From Stenopsyche tienmushanensis (lineage: Eukaryota > Arthropoda > Insecta > Trichoptera > Stenopsychidae), in assembly GCA_008973525.1 (NCBI GenBank), contig WACJ01000520.1, forward strand, positions 2,496,037 to 2,560,036: a stretch of DNA of 64,000 nt, read 5' to 3'. The translations under genes were made by a program, and so were the position numbers. Position 1 is the stretch's first letter. Each line of letters opens with the position of its first letter. Under the pieces are notes generated by a model. That model searched no databases. It had not been told where the DNA came from and was given only the letters and a program-made list of their open reading frames with translations. Below, piece after piece: positions 1 to 13,010 of the stretch.

Positions 1-1194
1 TGATTATTTTATAACAGTCTTCATTTTGCAAATATTAATCTTTTTCTCTTTGGTAGGGGCTATAGCTACATTTTTACTTATTAAAAATATTTTTTCTTTT
101 TATATCTCAGATGACCAGAAGGGTAAAAATCGTGTTAACCAGGACACGCCCATTTTTTACTCTTATATTTTACCAGAATATAACTTATTTATTTTTTGTA
201 CATTCTGAAAATATCAATAAAAATCTGGTAAAATAACATATACCAAAAATATTTTTTATTTAAACTTGAAAAAACAGTCCCCTGATATAAACAACAGACC
301 CCTGTATCGATTTTTCATAAAAATGCTCAATGTTTCCTAAAACAATGCAAATATTATTGATTCATCTGTGGTTTTGTATTAAAAACATTTTATCAATATT
401 TTAGCAAAAAAAGAGCCTGGAAAACTTTCTTTCTATTAAATATATAAAAATATTATATGATTACTAAAAAAATATCGTAAGTATAATAGGAGATGTTCAC
501 GAGAGCGAGCGTCAAGGGTCGACATAGGACCCACCGAAATAAAATCGATGTCGAATCAGATTCGACATAAGACCGTTTAGAGTTTAACATTTTTTCTATC
601 GAATAAGAAGCTTCTTGATCCCGTCACTGAATAAAGAAAGCAAAACAATAACGTTTTCCTGGTTATCGGTTTTCGGTTCAGTTCCGGTTCGAAGCCCTGG
701 TTTCTGCAACCATTAAAACCCTCAAGGCATCCACTTGATCAGACGGCGGAAAACGTTCAATACATGACTTAAAAGATTTACTTATAAGACTTAAAAGTCT
801 TCAAGATCATTTGTGACATGGGCGATGTTTCATGATGTCTGCATTCAAATTGCAGATGGCCTAAGTGCCTTTTTTTTTTAAACAGATTCAGATAAATGCG
901 TTTTTTCTTGTTCGTATGTGGTAAAAAAAACTGATTTTAAATAGTCAAATTATGATGATCGTTGATTTTTTATAGGCAGCTCATCATTATCATCATTGTC
1001 AGTTCGTTAAATCCATTGAACCGCCAAAGTCTGAGTTAATCTCATGCCAGTTTTTGTGATTGTGCCATTCAATGTCAACAATTATGCATAAATCGCATGT
1101 ACGGTCACCTTTCTATTGCGTCGTGATAAGGAGAACACTATAGAAGCAAAACGCTATTTAGAAAATTTGATAGTTTATCCGTTGATCACGTTAA

Positions 1195-1633
1195 GGATGC
1201 CGCAAACGAAGTCGCATATAAAAACTACGTAGAAAACTGAGGGATAGGTTCCATTGTTTTTAAAAAGCGCATAACTTCAAATCAATGTGATAGAGTGTAC
1301 CAAAAATCGCATAAAAAAAGTTTTGATCAAAAACATGCTTTAAATCCGCATGCTTTTTTCTCGGTCATTGCGATATATTTTCGACTAACGATTAATGCAG
1401 TTTCATCAGCGTTGAAAACTTGATCATTTTATGATCATTTCCAATAAAGTGTTTTAAGTTAAATTAGTACTATTGATGACTGATTTTCTGATGGCGACGA
1501 AGCTTTTTTAATGCGCATTCGCATAAAAAAAGCTTTGTACTGTATAGAAAAATGATGGATGGATTCCATTATTTTTGAAAACCGCATAACTTCAAAATGG
1601 CATTAAAAATCCGCATAAAAACAGACCCGAGTG
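1195..1633. repeat. MITE family M copy (degraded left end)
   Basis: It shares with the intact copy at 24620-25033 the segments GAAAACTGAGGGATAGGTTCC, CAATGTGATRGAGTGTA, CCGCATAACTTCAAA and the right end CGCATAAAAACAGACCCGAGTG followed by TA (1634-1635). It carries the internal palindrome ATGCGCATTCGCAT inside T/A runs at about 1504-1532. The left end is not recognisable. Confidence 0.7.
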
Positions 1634-1665
1634 TATATATCGATATAGATAGTATATCGAGATTC

Positions 1666-1760
1666 AATGTAGTAATGTTATAAAAATTCCCATTATTACA
1701 TCTTTACTACAATTCGACTCGGTGTAGTAAATACACCATAGTAAAGGGAAGGTTAAAGTA
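1666..1760. repeat. Family C repeat fragment
   Basis: It contains diverged CCCATTATTAC, GTGTAGTAAATACACCAT and AAAGGGAAGGTTAA, matching the GATGTATTTACTACACATCG and TTAACCTTTCCCTACC part of the better copies at 5.1, 23.4, 28.0 and 30.3 kb. Confidence 0.5.
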
Positions 1761-2629
1761 CATCTTGGCGTGATAAAATCTACTTATTGGAGTCGTGATC
1801 ATACTTTTCGGGTATCAAATAGGCCATGGGAGCAAAGCTGAACTACTTTTTAGAATCAACAACATTATGCCGTTCTGGATGGAAGTTTATGCAAATATAA
1901 ACTTAACACTTACGTCGATCTCCAACTTGGAAATTTCGCAATGTAAATACATATTTCAGGCTGGAATATATTAATCTAAATTTGGCGACAGACTACTTTG
2001 GCCTGGTTAAAGCACTAAAACGTTATATCTCGCTTTACCACATCGTCTGGCCCGTAACTATTACTTTATTTAATTTGCTTAAAATGTAAATATCGCACGA
2101 ACATAAATTATTTTCCAAAAGCTAATTTTGACACAAAGCACAAGTTGATACAAATTTTAAATTTAAATTCATGTCGCCGATGTGTTTACTTAATTGTACA
2201 TTGCAGCGAACGCGCAGATGCTAATGGCATCCAATTTGAAGAGTTTCATGGAAATTCAGGATGCAATGCTCCACAATTTAGTACCGATGTCGAAAGAGTG
2301 TTCATATTCGCTTTTGCGCCGTAAATTTCAATGGTGTTTCAACAACACTCTGATGTATCAAAACGACGTCGACAGGGAGTCCGGTCGCAAAAGGCTTCGG
2401 ATTAAATTCAAACCGCATCGTCCGGGCATATAAATATGATAGCAATGTGTTGATCTTTTGAAGTTGTTTTGACTAGTCGGCGTTTTTTTAATAGCGCTGG
2501 AAATAAGATCTAGGTCAGTCTGGTGCATAATACCAATAGATAGTGGTCACAAATAGAACTTGATAGTTATGACATACTAGCGTTGACGTTGCAATGCCAC
2601 ACGCGCTTAGAATTTATTTGAATAGAAAC

Positions 2630-2790
2630 GCTACAGTACGTGGTTTATTGCTTCGGGCCGCGTGTAGCGCGGACGTCCGCTAAACATTCAAAAACGTTCA
2701 CAGAGGTGCGCACAATAACTTCCCAAAGTTTTATAGCAATCGGATGGATGATATAGGATCGTATACAATACATACATACATACATTACAG
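2630..2790 (+). repeat. Repeat H copy 1, possible LINE 3' tail, ending in a (TACA)n run
   Basis: It shares with 3225-3365 the string CAAAAACGTTCACA, then CCCAAAGTTT, GCAATCGGATG and ATGGTATAGGA-like segments. The wording (AAAGTTT..AGCAATCGGATGGATG..GATCGTATACAATACATACAT) resembles 3' tails of RTE/CR1-type LINEs in insects. This is recognition by style only. A short TACA microsatellite at 2763-2785 ends the copy. Confidence 0.45.
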
Positions 2791-3224
2791 ACTATCTTGA
2801 TTAATCAGCCTAATTTCATATTGGTAAAAATTTAACAAGTTACAAATTCTGAACTTGTTCCATTATTTATTCTTGTTTTAATTTTGCAGAATAAGGTCTA
2901 GCGTTAATTTGTTGAAGTATTACACACAGCTCGCCACAAAAACGGATCAAATGCATAATTAGACACGAAAGATGCATAAATTGTCATTCACCGTCTTGTG
3001 CAATTAGCGACAATTTATTGTGGATTTCCTTGTTTATTTAAGCTTATTTGATAATATACCTAATTGTTTGACGCGAATATCAGCAAATCCAATGTAATAA
3101 AAAACTGTGTTTCCTGAACCGTGTCTCGATAAAAACTGACTGTATAAAAATTCGATTATTTTGGTGGTTGATCGTTATTTTTTTGACACAAAAAGCGTGT
3201 GCAAAAGTAGTGTCGTTTTTATTT

Positions 3225-3365
3225 TTCGATCAACCATATATTCGTCATATATTCAAAAACGTTCACAAAAACGTGCACAACAATTCCCCAAAGTTTCATC
3301 GCAATCGGATGAATGGTATAGGAACGCATACGAAACAAACGCACCACAAACATTCCATTTTATAT
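3225..3365 (+). repeat. Repeat H copy 2, possible LINE 3' tail
   Basis: A second copy of the repeat at 2630-2790, about 0.6 kb away in the same orientation (ACGTTCACAAAAACGTGCACA, CCCCAAAGTTTCATCGCAAT, GGATGAATGGTATAGGA). Small reading frames over it are not conserved between the two copies. Confidence 0.45.
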
Positions 3366-4283
3366 ATTTGAATTCAAAAATTAAACAAGAAAATGCTGCA
3401 ATTTTACTTTTTGACGGAGCAATCGATATACGTTAATGATTTTATGCATCGAAAATTGCGTTTGACCTAAAAGCTTCGATTTTATAGAATAATTTATTAA
3501 CAACGCAGTTATATTTGAATTAAATTCGACCTCGTACAGTATTATTAGTCATTATTAGCTAGTCCGGGTCGTCTATTTGTAGGTTCATCTTTAAATGATG
3601 ATTATCTGATTTGAGTTTTTCGAATCACTCATAATAATTTCGCTCAATTGAACAACACAACAACGCTTGTGTGGTTCGGAAACAACGACATTACTTTTGT
3701 GCACCCTAATGAATGAACGTCGCAGGCCATTATGACCAATTAACAGATCCACGAGAAGCCAGCAAAACGCCCACTTTGGATTGCGCATATCAAAACTATA
3801 TCTTCATCGAGTGAAATCTTAAATTTCCCTTTAATTAAACTCCCCGAAGAAAAGCGCGCTCGTAATATTAATTCCCACTTGCGAAATTTTGTCGGTTCTC
3901 TCCCGGGACGCTTAACCGAAAGACTGCCAAGAAAATTGGCTTTGTAATTGAGGATATCTGCTGAAATTTTCATAATTTGTGGACGAAGCTAATGAAAAAA
4001 AACGCTCCTCCGGGCGCTGATTCTCCGACCCTCAGTTACATCAAGTTATTATAAAGAGCAAACCCGAAAAAATATGTTTGCTTCGGCTTCAGCGTAAACA
4101 TTTTGATTTTAATCCGACTTTATTTCCCGAAACGCGGGCTAAAAATACGCGGACGAAAAATTATGAGATTTACAACTTTTTCAAATATAGACGCGACGAT
4201 ATTGGATTTTGCCACATGAAGTCGTTAAACCACCTGGAAATTGCTATTTATATCGAAACAAAAATTTGGCGATGCTGAACGTG

Positions 4284-4356
4284 TAGGGTCTTACAATAAA
4301 AACGCTCGATTTTTTATAATGTAAATAAAACAAGTTGTGTGTGAGATATCCCACTC
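4284..4356. mobile_element. Terminal fragment of the Tc1/mariner-type family T
   Basis: TAGGGTCTTACAATAAAAAC at 4284-4303, followed by CGCTCGATTTTTTATAATG, AAACAAGTTGTG and GAGATATCC, matches the reverse complement of the right end of the copy at 34312-34857. Only one end is present. Confidence 0.7.
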
Positions 4357-5037
4357 TTTTTCTCGTGCGAGGAGATGGCTCGTCATCGGAGAGTCTCGCA
4401 GTTGGAGTCGCTCTAACGCTTATTTGCATTTTTACGCTTAAATTTTACCTATGTATTATGAAATAGACATTTAATCAAACACCATTGGCGATAAAAACAT
4501 AATTGGAATAAATAAAATATGTTGATAGATGGAGAATTGATAGCATATTCTTGAGTTACAGATGATGTTTTGTTTATTCGAAATTAAATTTGCATCATTA
4601 TCTTAAAACTTTGCAGACTTTGATTCGAAACGTGTCGATAGCATCTTTATTATCCCGTCTGCAATTTCAATTTATTCCATCCAGAATGTGTTGCATCGAT
4701 CGAAATAGTTGGCAGTCAGAAGGAGCAAAACATGGAGAATAAGATGGATGGTGTATTACATTGTCTTCCATCCAAGTTTTATAATTTTATCAAGAACTAA
4801 TTTAGCCTCGTGCGTTGTTATAGCGTCTAAAACATCACAATAGAAATGTGCTGTTGTTCTTCGGTTTAACATTCGGTAAACCCAGTAATAATGTCGGATT
4901 TTATCCATGAAAATTTATCACAAATTTTCAACTGTTTATTTAAATATTGTTAGACGAAGTTGTCGACGTTATTGGACTGATCAATAATTTATTGATGTTT
5001 CAGGCTCATGAGAATACATAATTTCAGCATATTTTTC

Positions 5038-5275
5038 GTGTACGAGGGTAGTCCCATTTCCCGAAAAATTATTTATTTCCATCGCTGCAGATGAATACTT
5101 ATATACTGTAATACGTTGATGTGATTCGTAATTATATTACGGAGGAATACAAAAATTCTGAACCCCATATCTATTATATTTCATATCGATATTCCCATTA
5201 TTAGAGTCGATGTGTAGTAAATACATCACCGGTAGGGAAAGGTTAATATAACAATTTGAAAAACATATATGTAGT
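5038..5275 (-). repeat. Family C repeat copy
   Basis: Reverse-orientation copy. GGAGGAATACAAAAATTCTG, CATATCGATATTCCCATTAT, TCGATGTGTAGTAAATACAT and CACCGGTAGGGAAAGGTTAA are shared almost base for base with 30170-30380, and inverted with 23360 and 27967. The shared part extends past TTAA (5243-5246) into AACAATTTGAAAAACATA. Confidence 0.75.
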
Positions 5276-5410
5276 GTTCGTTTTGGCAGTTCGTATGGCC
5301 TCGTTTAAACTCTGCCATCCAATATTTTACTATTGTAAACGAAGGACCAGACTCCCCCGACATATTTTTTTTTATAATAACCGCCATTTATACGTCAAGA
5401 ACTACCCTCG
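5276..5410 (-). pseudogene. Mariner transposase N-terminal fragment
   Basis: The reverse complement of 5300-5365 reads GESGPSFTIVKYWMAEFKRG, a mariner N-terminal motif (family: ..PSY.TV..WVAEFKRG). The same piece occurs at 14070-14122 as GESAPSFTIVKYWVAEFRRG. The upstream flank CCGCCATTTATACGT recurs at 59868. The rest of the gene is missing. Confidence 0.75.
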
Positions 5411-6034
5411 TAAATGATTCCCTCGACAGTTTGTATTGCGACAACGCCCCAAATGGATTACGTTAATCCGTTCCAAATTTGAATGGAATGAAATGTTGCA
5501 TATTATTTGGACTTTAATTAAGAACGACGTCCGTTTGTCCGCATGCCCGATACGAATACGGATTCGTACCGTGCAAGCTTTCTTTTGAGATAAATTATCA
5601 ATCCAATATGTTCGCCAGAGCAGCGGTGCGATAAATTGGTATTTTCTGCATAGTCAGGCATTCGCCGCGATTATGGCGTTTAATTACTGCAATTTGGTAT
5701 GCAATTTATTAACAGTACAACGATTAATATTCAATGCTGCGATGATTTCTCAAATGGAAATTTATGCGTTTACTCGCAGAAAATCCTATATTTTTCCACG
5801 GATCGCGCTTTTTAGCGTTGAATTTCTGCCGTAATAATATCATAACAATGAATAATGTATCGTGGAGCATTTTCTTTTATGTAAAAATAATTCAAACAAC
5901 CCTCAAAGGGCTGTTATTTTTTTTATCGAAACAGTGTTACAGGGCTCATTGGTACAATTGATCATTTTAAATATTTCATTTGTCGCATATGCTGCGATCG
6001 ATCTCGAGTGATTTGAATGGAGTCATCATATCAA

Positions 6035-6312
6035 TCATCGAGACACGACGACCAAATAAATATTAAAATTTAAATGGAATTCGTCCTCTTCAATATAAAT
6101 CCTTTTTATTGCGCCGAAACGGCTGCAAACAGCGCTCCGAATTGTGGACGCGTTGTTTTTGATCGAGTGTGAGCATACGCGATGCCCGCTTCGAATGATG
6201 AATACACTGCCTTCTGATATATTCAACTTATATTTCCTAAAAATCATATGAATTTGTCAATAGTGACGCCGATTGTATGTCATCCTACGAACTTATTGAG
6301 TGATGTGTTCCG
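6035..6312 (-). pseudogene. Mariner transposase fragment with 5' terminal sequence
   Basis: The minus-strand frame reads KLNISEGSVFIIR and continues to a sequence homologous to the copy at 9425-9645 (CGCTCCGAATT..GGACGCGTTGTT). This is the second helix-turn-helix of mariner, family motif LKISEGSVFTIL. Upstream on the same strand is TCACTCAATAAGTTCGTAGG (about 6282-6305), which recurs at 24289 and inverted at 62342 and is probably the element terminus. The frame is broken before the catalytic residues. Confidence 0.72.
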
Positions 6313-7856
6313 GGACATTCATAATATTGCGTTTTAATTCCACTTCTTCTTAATTAGAAGAGCGTGCTTACTAGGATTTATAAACGGTGCATTAAATTGG
6401 TGATTAATATGAAATGAGCGTGTTATTATCGGCGGTTTGGCAGCTACGATGGAATGAAGTTTGGTAGCGCCTGGCTATAAATATTGATTTTGATTCGTGT
6501 GCTCTTTATTTTTTTAAAATTGAATTTTTGTTAGTGTTCGTGAACGACCTTGCGAGAGTCGAGGACGTAACTATTCAATTATCCTTGGATAGTCTTCTGA
6601 TCCCGACCCAATCGTAAGCTTATCCTAGCAGAATGCCAATTTAGGTTAACTTTTGGGTCTTTTCATTGGGATTGACCAAAACAGCTACGCAGAGTTTTTT
6701 TTTCTTTTTGTAACTTTCGACATAAAATCTTTCATGCTCTTGTTTTTATTCTGCTTTTGCTTGTACTTGTTATTTTTTTTTTGGCGAGTAATATGTTTTG
6801 GACGAGAAATTTTCATTAGTATTCCTCGGCCTGCAGAAGACAATGGAAAACTCGCACCGAGCAATTAATTTTAACACTTTCAAATCGATAAGTCTTTGTT
6901 GTCCTCCAGACGATCTCTACTTACGTCACGCAAATATTCCAATGGACCGTATCCGTCGAGGTTCCACATATCGACGTCTATTCCACAACCGGTGATCTCC
7001 ATAACAAATAAAACGCTTTTACTTTGCTCTGAGATCGAGCTAAAACCCATTTTTATAAAGTCCCCATAAACAAACGTCGTTGGCTTTCCCAAATTTTACA
7101 TCAGTGCTTCTCAATCCAAGCAGTAAAAAAGTTATCTCTAAGACAGAACCGTCGAACTTGACAAATATTTATGTCTGACTTGTTGAAGCGCTTCGACGAT
7201 TTGAGACATAAAAAGACAATAAATCTTAATCTTCGTCACATATTTAATGGCCAACCATTAAAACATCCACATGAATAGAACAAATCTATCCAATACAAGA
7301 ACCAAAGTATAATAGATGCGCCAATATCCTTCCACGGCATCCAAGCGTCTGTCTGAAAATTCCCCAAGCGGTTTCGAATTGCGACGTCTTCCACTCCATC
7401 CATCTGGATGCTTCGGATTCTTCGGTTTGTGCGTTTTTGTCTATTCCCCGATTTGCGCCCGAACACAGCGAGGAATTTCAATATTTAAAACAAATTCTTC
7501 GAGTCGCCATACCCGAAACAAAAAGCCCGCCCCGCGGCTAAATCTGAAGAATGCCCTCTTTATCTGTCCCCTTAGGTTTCGAAAGACAAATATTTGAATA
7601 TCTTAATTATCGTCATCGTCTTCTTTGACCCTCTCATCCTTGCGGTCCGAGATTCCGGTGGCTTTGCGACTCTATTCCCCCTCGTCCTACCTTAATCACA
7701 TCATGTCCCGGTATAAATCCTTTTATTTGATTAAACCAGTTTCTGCGAAGTCGAGATAAACTCGACCGAAAAGATCTATGGGCCAATGAACTCGATTCGC
7801 AAACGAAGTGCTTTTGACAATTAAATAATTTCATCGAATTTCATGAGCTACGAGTT

Positions 7857-8880
7857 ATCCTGAAAGTAAGGATACAACATTTATGTACAATCAAAAAAAT
7901 ATTTATACGAGCCATGTTCAGAAAATAAGTGCACTAGATTTTTTATGCCCTCCTCGAAGAACTATAAGAATATAAAAAGATGATAATCTGAAGGCACCAA
8001 GTCAGGGGAATATAGGGGGTGGTTCAAAACATCCCAACCAAATGAGTTCAAGAGCGTCTTAGTGCTAAATCCTCATCTTCCAATTTAAGTCGCTTCAAAT
8101 CTTGCGGACCACAGCATGTGATTTGCACTTGGCGGGTGTTCATACAATGTTAGGATATCTCCCTCTGCCATTCAGTATTGTTGATCCTCAAAAAACAAAA
8201 AAACACAGCCCATTATGGTCACAGTACACTTACATTCTGAACATGCATCGTATGTAATTGAAATTCAAAGGACGCCTCCCTTGCCAGCTTTTTTAGGATT
8301 GTCTTTCGGATTCTGGAGTGTGCTCCGGTATGAGCATTCTGGGCACTCATCTCACACGCAACTTCTTGTAGCCAAGTTTTTCCGACACAATATCACCAAG
8401 AAGACTTCGATAAATGTCAGTAAATTATTCGCGAAGGTCGTCAATCATCTCACGGTGATCATTTCGCACTTGTCCTTCAATTTTTTGCACAAATTCATCA
8501 GAAATCACTGATGGTCTTCCACTCATTGCCTCACCGTGAGTATCAGTACGACCTTCCCTGAATAACATAACCCACTTCGAGACATGCCGTCGACTTATCA
8601 CCAAAACAGCTCAACGACCCGCCAATTCTGACACCAATGAAGCATATGAGGTTGATAAAAGAGTCCCCGGGCGGAGCCCCGTTCCTACGTGTAGATGTGA
8701 TGAAGATAACTTATTTATTAATCAATACACAGAAATCTGACCCCGGGAAAGACGTCCTCTCGCATAAAAAGGATCGGTATCGTTCTTTCAGACGCAATGT
8801 GTCCGCAACGCGCGACGATCTCTCCATTGGAAGAATTTACCGTGACTGAAAAAAATGGCCGACAAACAACTGGCAGTTAA
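7857..8880 (-). pseudogene. Degenerate mariner element, nearly full length
   Basis: Minus-strand mariner relic. From 8560 to 8330 the frame reads GRTDTHGEAMSGRPSVISDE, FVQKIEGQVRNDHREMIDD and VSEKLGYKKLRV with two stops. From 8180 to 7930 it reads MGCVFLFFEDQ, YEHPPSANHMLW, then FGWDVLNHPLYSPDLVPSDY, the YSPDLAPSDYHLF motif of mariner C-termini. The terminus at 7857 (CCTGAAAGTAAGG) resembles 30008 (CCGAAAGTAAGG). The 5' part, 8806-8880 (AATTTACCGTGACTG..AAATGGCCGACAAAC), recurs at 10560 and 59940. Stops and frameshifts make it inactive. Confidence 0.88.
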
Positions 8881-9424
8881 GTTACACGCCAAGCGCACCA
8901 AATTCGAAATAAAAACAATCCCCGGCCTTAGGAGTCCTTGTAACATTTTTGAATCAGGCTATTACAAAATTTACCTTTTACAACCGCGCGAAAATATCAA
9001 TTTTTTTGACTAAATACTGCAGATCGACCTCAGTTGAAATGATTCGTCATGGGCGTCATGACATTGGACCTCAAAGTGTTAATCATTTAACAATATCACA
9101 ATTTACGTCACGTATCTTCCTCGTATTATCAATATTTTACGCTCGATAGTTTGAAATATCGAAACGATTTCGCAACGATAATAACATAGCCATCGATTGC
9201 CTTTCATTGGTCGTTTTGAACTCGTTGAAATGCTAACCTGATATACTGGATCTGAAATGAATTACTGGACTTGAAACTGCAATAAACTCCCGTCTGTAAA
9301 TCTTATTTAATTAATCCTATTATTATTTAATCATACCAACAAACCGCCATATCAAATTTTATTAGAAAAATCTCACTCTATGGAGATAGTCGATAGCCGA
9401 GTGTCGATTTGATTCTGGAATGTA

Positions 9425-9645
9425 ACGATGGATCCATGCTTCATCCATTGTCACATGCCGCATAAAAACATATTTTTTATTGGGCCGAAACAGCTCTGAA
9501 CGGCGCTCCGAATTTTGGACGCGTTGTTGTTATTGATCAGCTGTTGATGCAAAATGGTGAATACACTGCTTTATGATATCTTTAAGGTGTCAGCTATCTC
9601 ACGCAACTTGCTATAATTAAATATGTTCATTATTCCAAAGGAATT
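9425..9645 (-). pseudogene. Mariner transposase fragment with first catalytic Asp
   Basis: The minus-strand frame reads KLREIADTLKIS, a stop, SSVFTIL, and later ELFRPNKKYVFMRHVTMDEA with WIH. VTMDE(T/A)W is the first Asp motif of the mariner DDD triad. It is homologous to 6035-6250. The usual DETW is DEAW here, so a conserved residue has changed. Confidence 0.82.
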
Positions 9646-10429
9646 GATGATATCATAGGTTTCATATTTAGCTTTTGTTATATGGTTTTAATCATAGCGG
9701 GTATTGCATGGGTGGGTTTATAATGCATTTTATATTCGATGCACAATTTAATTATTTTCTGATGCGTCATGCATTTGAATCAAATTCCCGTTCCATCATA
9801 CGGGTTGAAATTATTTTTTGTCATAAATTCGATCTGGCTGGATGGGGATACCGTATCGTTCACGGGCGATGGATATCCTTTTTTCGCCGAAAGGATTCGA
9901 ATTCAGTCCTAAATCTTTATGTCGTGAAAAATTTGCAAAGGAGTTCAATATCCGGTTCATGTTTGTTTTCGAAGTCTTCTCGTCGGACGCAGATCGGTGT
10001 CTCAGAAGAGATTTTTCGCGAAAATGCCAAGACGTATTTTGCTCTGGATGTGTATCCGTCATCGTTCTAAATTTAAAAGCGCGTCGAGAATGAATTAAAT
10101 GTGCTCTTGTACGATAGAAGAATACGTTTATTTTTGAAGCTCATAAATTATTGCGAACGGGAATTTACGATTTGTTTTCGATGGTTTTATTCGCAGGCGA
10201 ATAAGCTCGTGTTAATTGCTAATCGAGACTTTATGGACGTTTAAAGACGACGGCCAAAAATTAACGGGCAGATCGAACCGTCAAGTCGAAGCGGTGTTAT
10301 TCAAACAATTTACATACACCAATAACTCGCTTTACGGCTTAGATACGCTACGGCCGTAAAGCGAAAAGCCATATAACGGAGAGACTGAAATTCATAAGAT
10401 ACTTGGCAGTGTCATAGACCTCCATCGTC

Positions 10430-10630
10430 ATCTATTGTAGTATCAGTACGGTCTTCTCTGAACAGTCTAACCCACTTCGTGACATGATGTCAACTCATCA
10501 CATCACTACCATAAACTTCTCTCGCACGTACGAGAGGTGGCAGTAGCGCGCGACGATCACTCCATCGGATGAATTTACTGTGACTAAACAAAATGGCCGA
10601 CATACACACGAATCCAAACAAATTGGCCGT
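10430..10630 (-). pseudogene. Mariner 5' region and N-terminal fragment
   Basis: The minus strand reads HVTKWVRLFREDRTDT at 10440-10495 (family VTKWVRLFREGRTDTHGE). It is followed upstream by the 5' non-coding part GAATTTACTGTGACTAAACA and AAATGGCCGACA, shared with 8806-8880 and 59940-59985. Confidence 0.72.
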
Positions 10631-11462
10631 TAAGATCTCCCCTACACGATAACAATGTCGAATTTTCGCAAATAAACGCAAATTAATCGCCCGATTCATT
10701 ACATCAAACACTCGGACGGATATGTTAGTAAAACGCCGCATGTAAACGATTTTAAGATTAAATAACAGTTCACTCCTAATAGTATGAAAACCTCGGCGGC
10801 CTCAGTAAATTGGTTTACGTCTCTCACTCGGTTGCTGCATTCAATTTCATATATACGCCTCTAAATTATGGTAGTTCATTTAAATGTAAGCGGTCTGCTG
10901 ATATGGGGGCTCATGGCCGAAAGACGGAGACGGGATAAATGATCAAATCCCGGTTTTTCTCGAGTGCAATTATTTACTATTGGGGGGATTTTATCAGCAC
11001 GCGTATCGCTTGTCTTGACAAACTGTCATTTTGATGGACGAGCGTTTTTGAAAAATATAAAAAAGCGTCGCAAACTCTTTTAACCCATAAAGGAGTACTA
11101 TCCCAGGGCCTGGGATCCCCCCTCCACTATTCAGAAAGAGCACTCTTGTACATTGAGCTCGAAGCATCGCACGATTGTATAGATCATTAGCCCAAATTTA
11201 TCGACTAATAATGATTTCGATTTCAATTTTGTTATTTTGTGTTACAGTGTTTATTTATTTAATTGGTTGCTGTTCGTCGCTGCTTGTTGAATGAGTCTTT
11301 GTCCGATTATCATTTAGTTCTAAATCAAGAGCAAATGAATCGATTTCGTGTGTATTGTTTATGTAAAGAAATGACGTGGTCTTGTATGCTATCAACAGTG
11401 CTTATTTACAATTGAATCTGCCTCGAATTGAAGATTGTGTTTCCTACCTCACCCAAACGGTT

Positions 11463-11540
11463 CGAACATGCTGCAACCAGTACGGGTGTGGCAAACAAAT
11501 ATATTTCATGACTTTTGGGACACACCCTGTACGACTGGGT
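11463..11540. mobile_element. Terminal fragment of a mariner-type element
   Basis: ATTTCATGACTTTTGGGACA followed by CACCCTGTAC at about 11505-11535 is a typical mariner-type end (CAGGGTGT-CCCAAAAGTCATG). It matches the ends of the nested element at 37972-38550, together with the adjoining TGCTGCAACCAGTACGGG (TGTTGTGACCAGTAGGGG there). Confidence 0.6.
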
Positions 11541-12475
11541 AGGCAATATTTGAAACATCAGCGCAATCAACGTAATATACCAAGAGCTCGCAGTATAAAT
11601 TGAAGATCATCTAACACATGTGAATAATTTAATATTTTTGTTCTGGTGTGTTTCCGGATCATCATTATGACAGTCTGGCGACTGAGTGCCGTTGGATTTG
11701 GGTTGCCAGACTATTACCAGCTTATTAAGATAGTACCAGACTGGTTCAAACTTGCTGAAGCTAACCAGAAAATAATACATAGCCTATAATGAAAAAAGTG
11801 CTCGAAAGTCATCCTGGTGACTGGGTCATCAAACGCAGGGATAGCCTTGTAGACATTGTCTACTACCTACCTCCGTTTATTACCTACTTCCGTGTACTTG
11901 CTGCGAGACTCTGATGCGGAGTATCCTTATTTTTAACGAGGCCAAGACTAACTCCAGGAAGGAAGGACGTATTTTATCTCGGTCCAAGTTCTCGACTGAC
12001 TGATGTTCTTTATCCTTTTCGTTATGCAGACAATGCAAAACGCGTCACCGCATCAAGTGATATTGCCGACTGTAGTTCATCGTCTATGTATCGCCACGCC
12101 GCACTTTTGGTGGAAATTTCTTGCAAAGATATACCGCTGATTTAAGCAGTTAAATAATTTGATCATTTTTCACATGCGTGTTCATATAGAGATGTTTATC
12201 TGACCCTCGCAATAGTCTGTCTTCTAGAAATGGCTGCTTATCAATGCTATTTGTGTTTTTTTTAAAGAAAGTGGACTTTAATGTCGTAATAATATTTTAT
12301 TAATAGTACAAAAGGCCTCCAATTATCCAGTTGACCCTGCATCTGGCATTTATAAATAATGTGGAGGTGTGGAAATTTTTTAGCAGTGAAAGGCTGAATA
12401 TCTTTTCTCGTAGCTCATGTATATTGAGATGCGTTTAAACTTGATATTGAATATATTATTGTATTTGTTAACCTT

Positions 12476-13010
12476 GTGTCGATGACTTCAGGAAAATTCA
12501 CACGCAAATTCAATTGCATTGTAAATGGTCGCTTAGATTGCTCGTGGCTTGTCACGTTTGATCGCCGGTGGGCGGTTCTCGTACGGATCCTGATGAACGA
12601 TCGGGAGCCAGGAAGCGCAGAATTAGAGCCTCATATATCAGTGGCATTGTTCTTTTTCATTGATGTTGGTGATGGTGTAAGGCAACGAACTCGCCGTGGG
12701 TTCCGTGGCAATGAACGTCTCGTCCATGGTCGCAGGCGAGCTCGTGCCAATATCGCTGCCACCAATGCCAACAGCAGATGCTATCTCAGCTCTTGCTATC
12801 TTGCCAACACCGGCATCATAGCGAAAGTTCATTCTTTTTTTATATCCCATGTGGAGCGATTTTGCGAGCAGTGTTACGTATTTACTAAACAAACTCTTCG
12901 CCATGGCAGTTCCGCAGCTGCGATGCTGTAATTCCGACCTGATGCTATATTCCCAAGCGAAAGAGCCAAGAGATCCATTCAAGAAGACTTTATAAAAATA
13001 CATAAACACA
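12476..13010. other. Unexplained longer overlapping reading frames, function unknown
   Basis: A 151-codon frame on + (12476-12931) and a 123-codon frame on - (12638-13009) overlap here, in a less AT-rich patch than its surroundings. The minus frame has a basic N-terminal half and a Ser/Thr/Ala-rich C-terminal half (IGTSSPATMDETFIATEP). The plus frame is Arg-rich. I recognise no domain in either. A weak echo of the segment (GTGTTACRTA..ACTAAACAA) recurs at about 13170. It may be part of an unknown repeat or chance. No splice evidence links it to Sik2. Confidence 0.25.
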
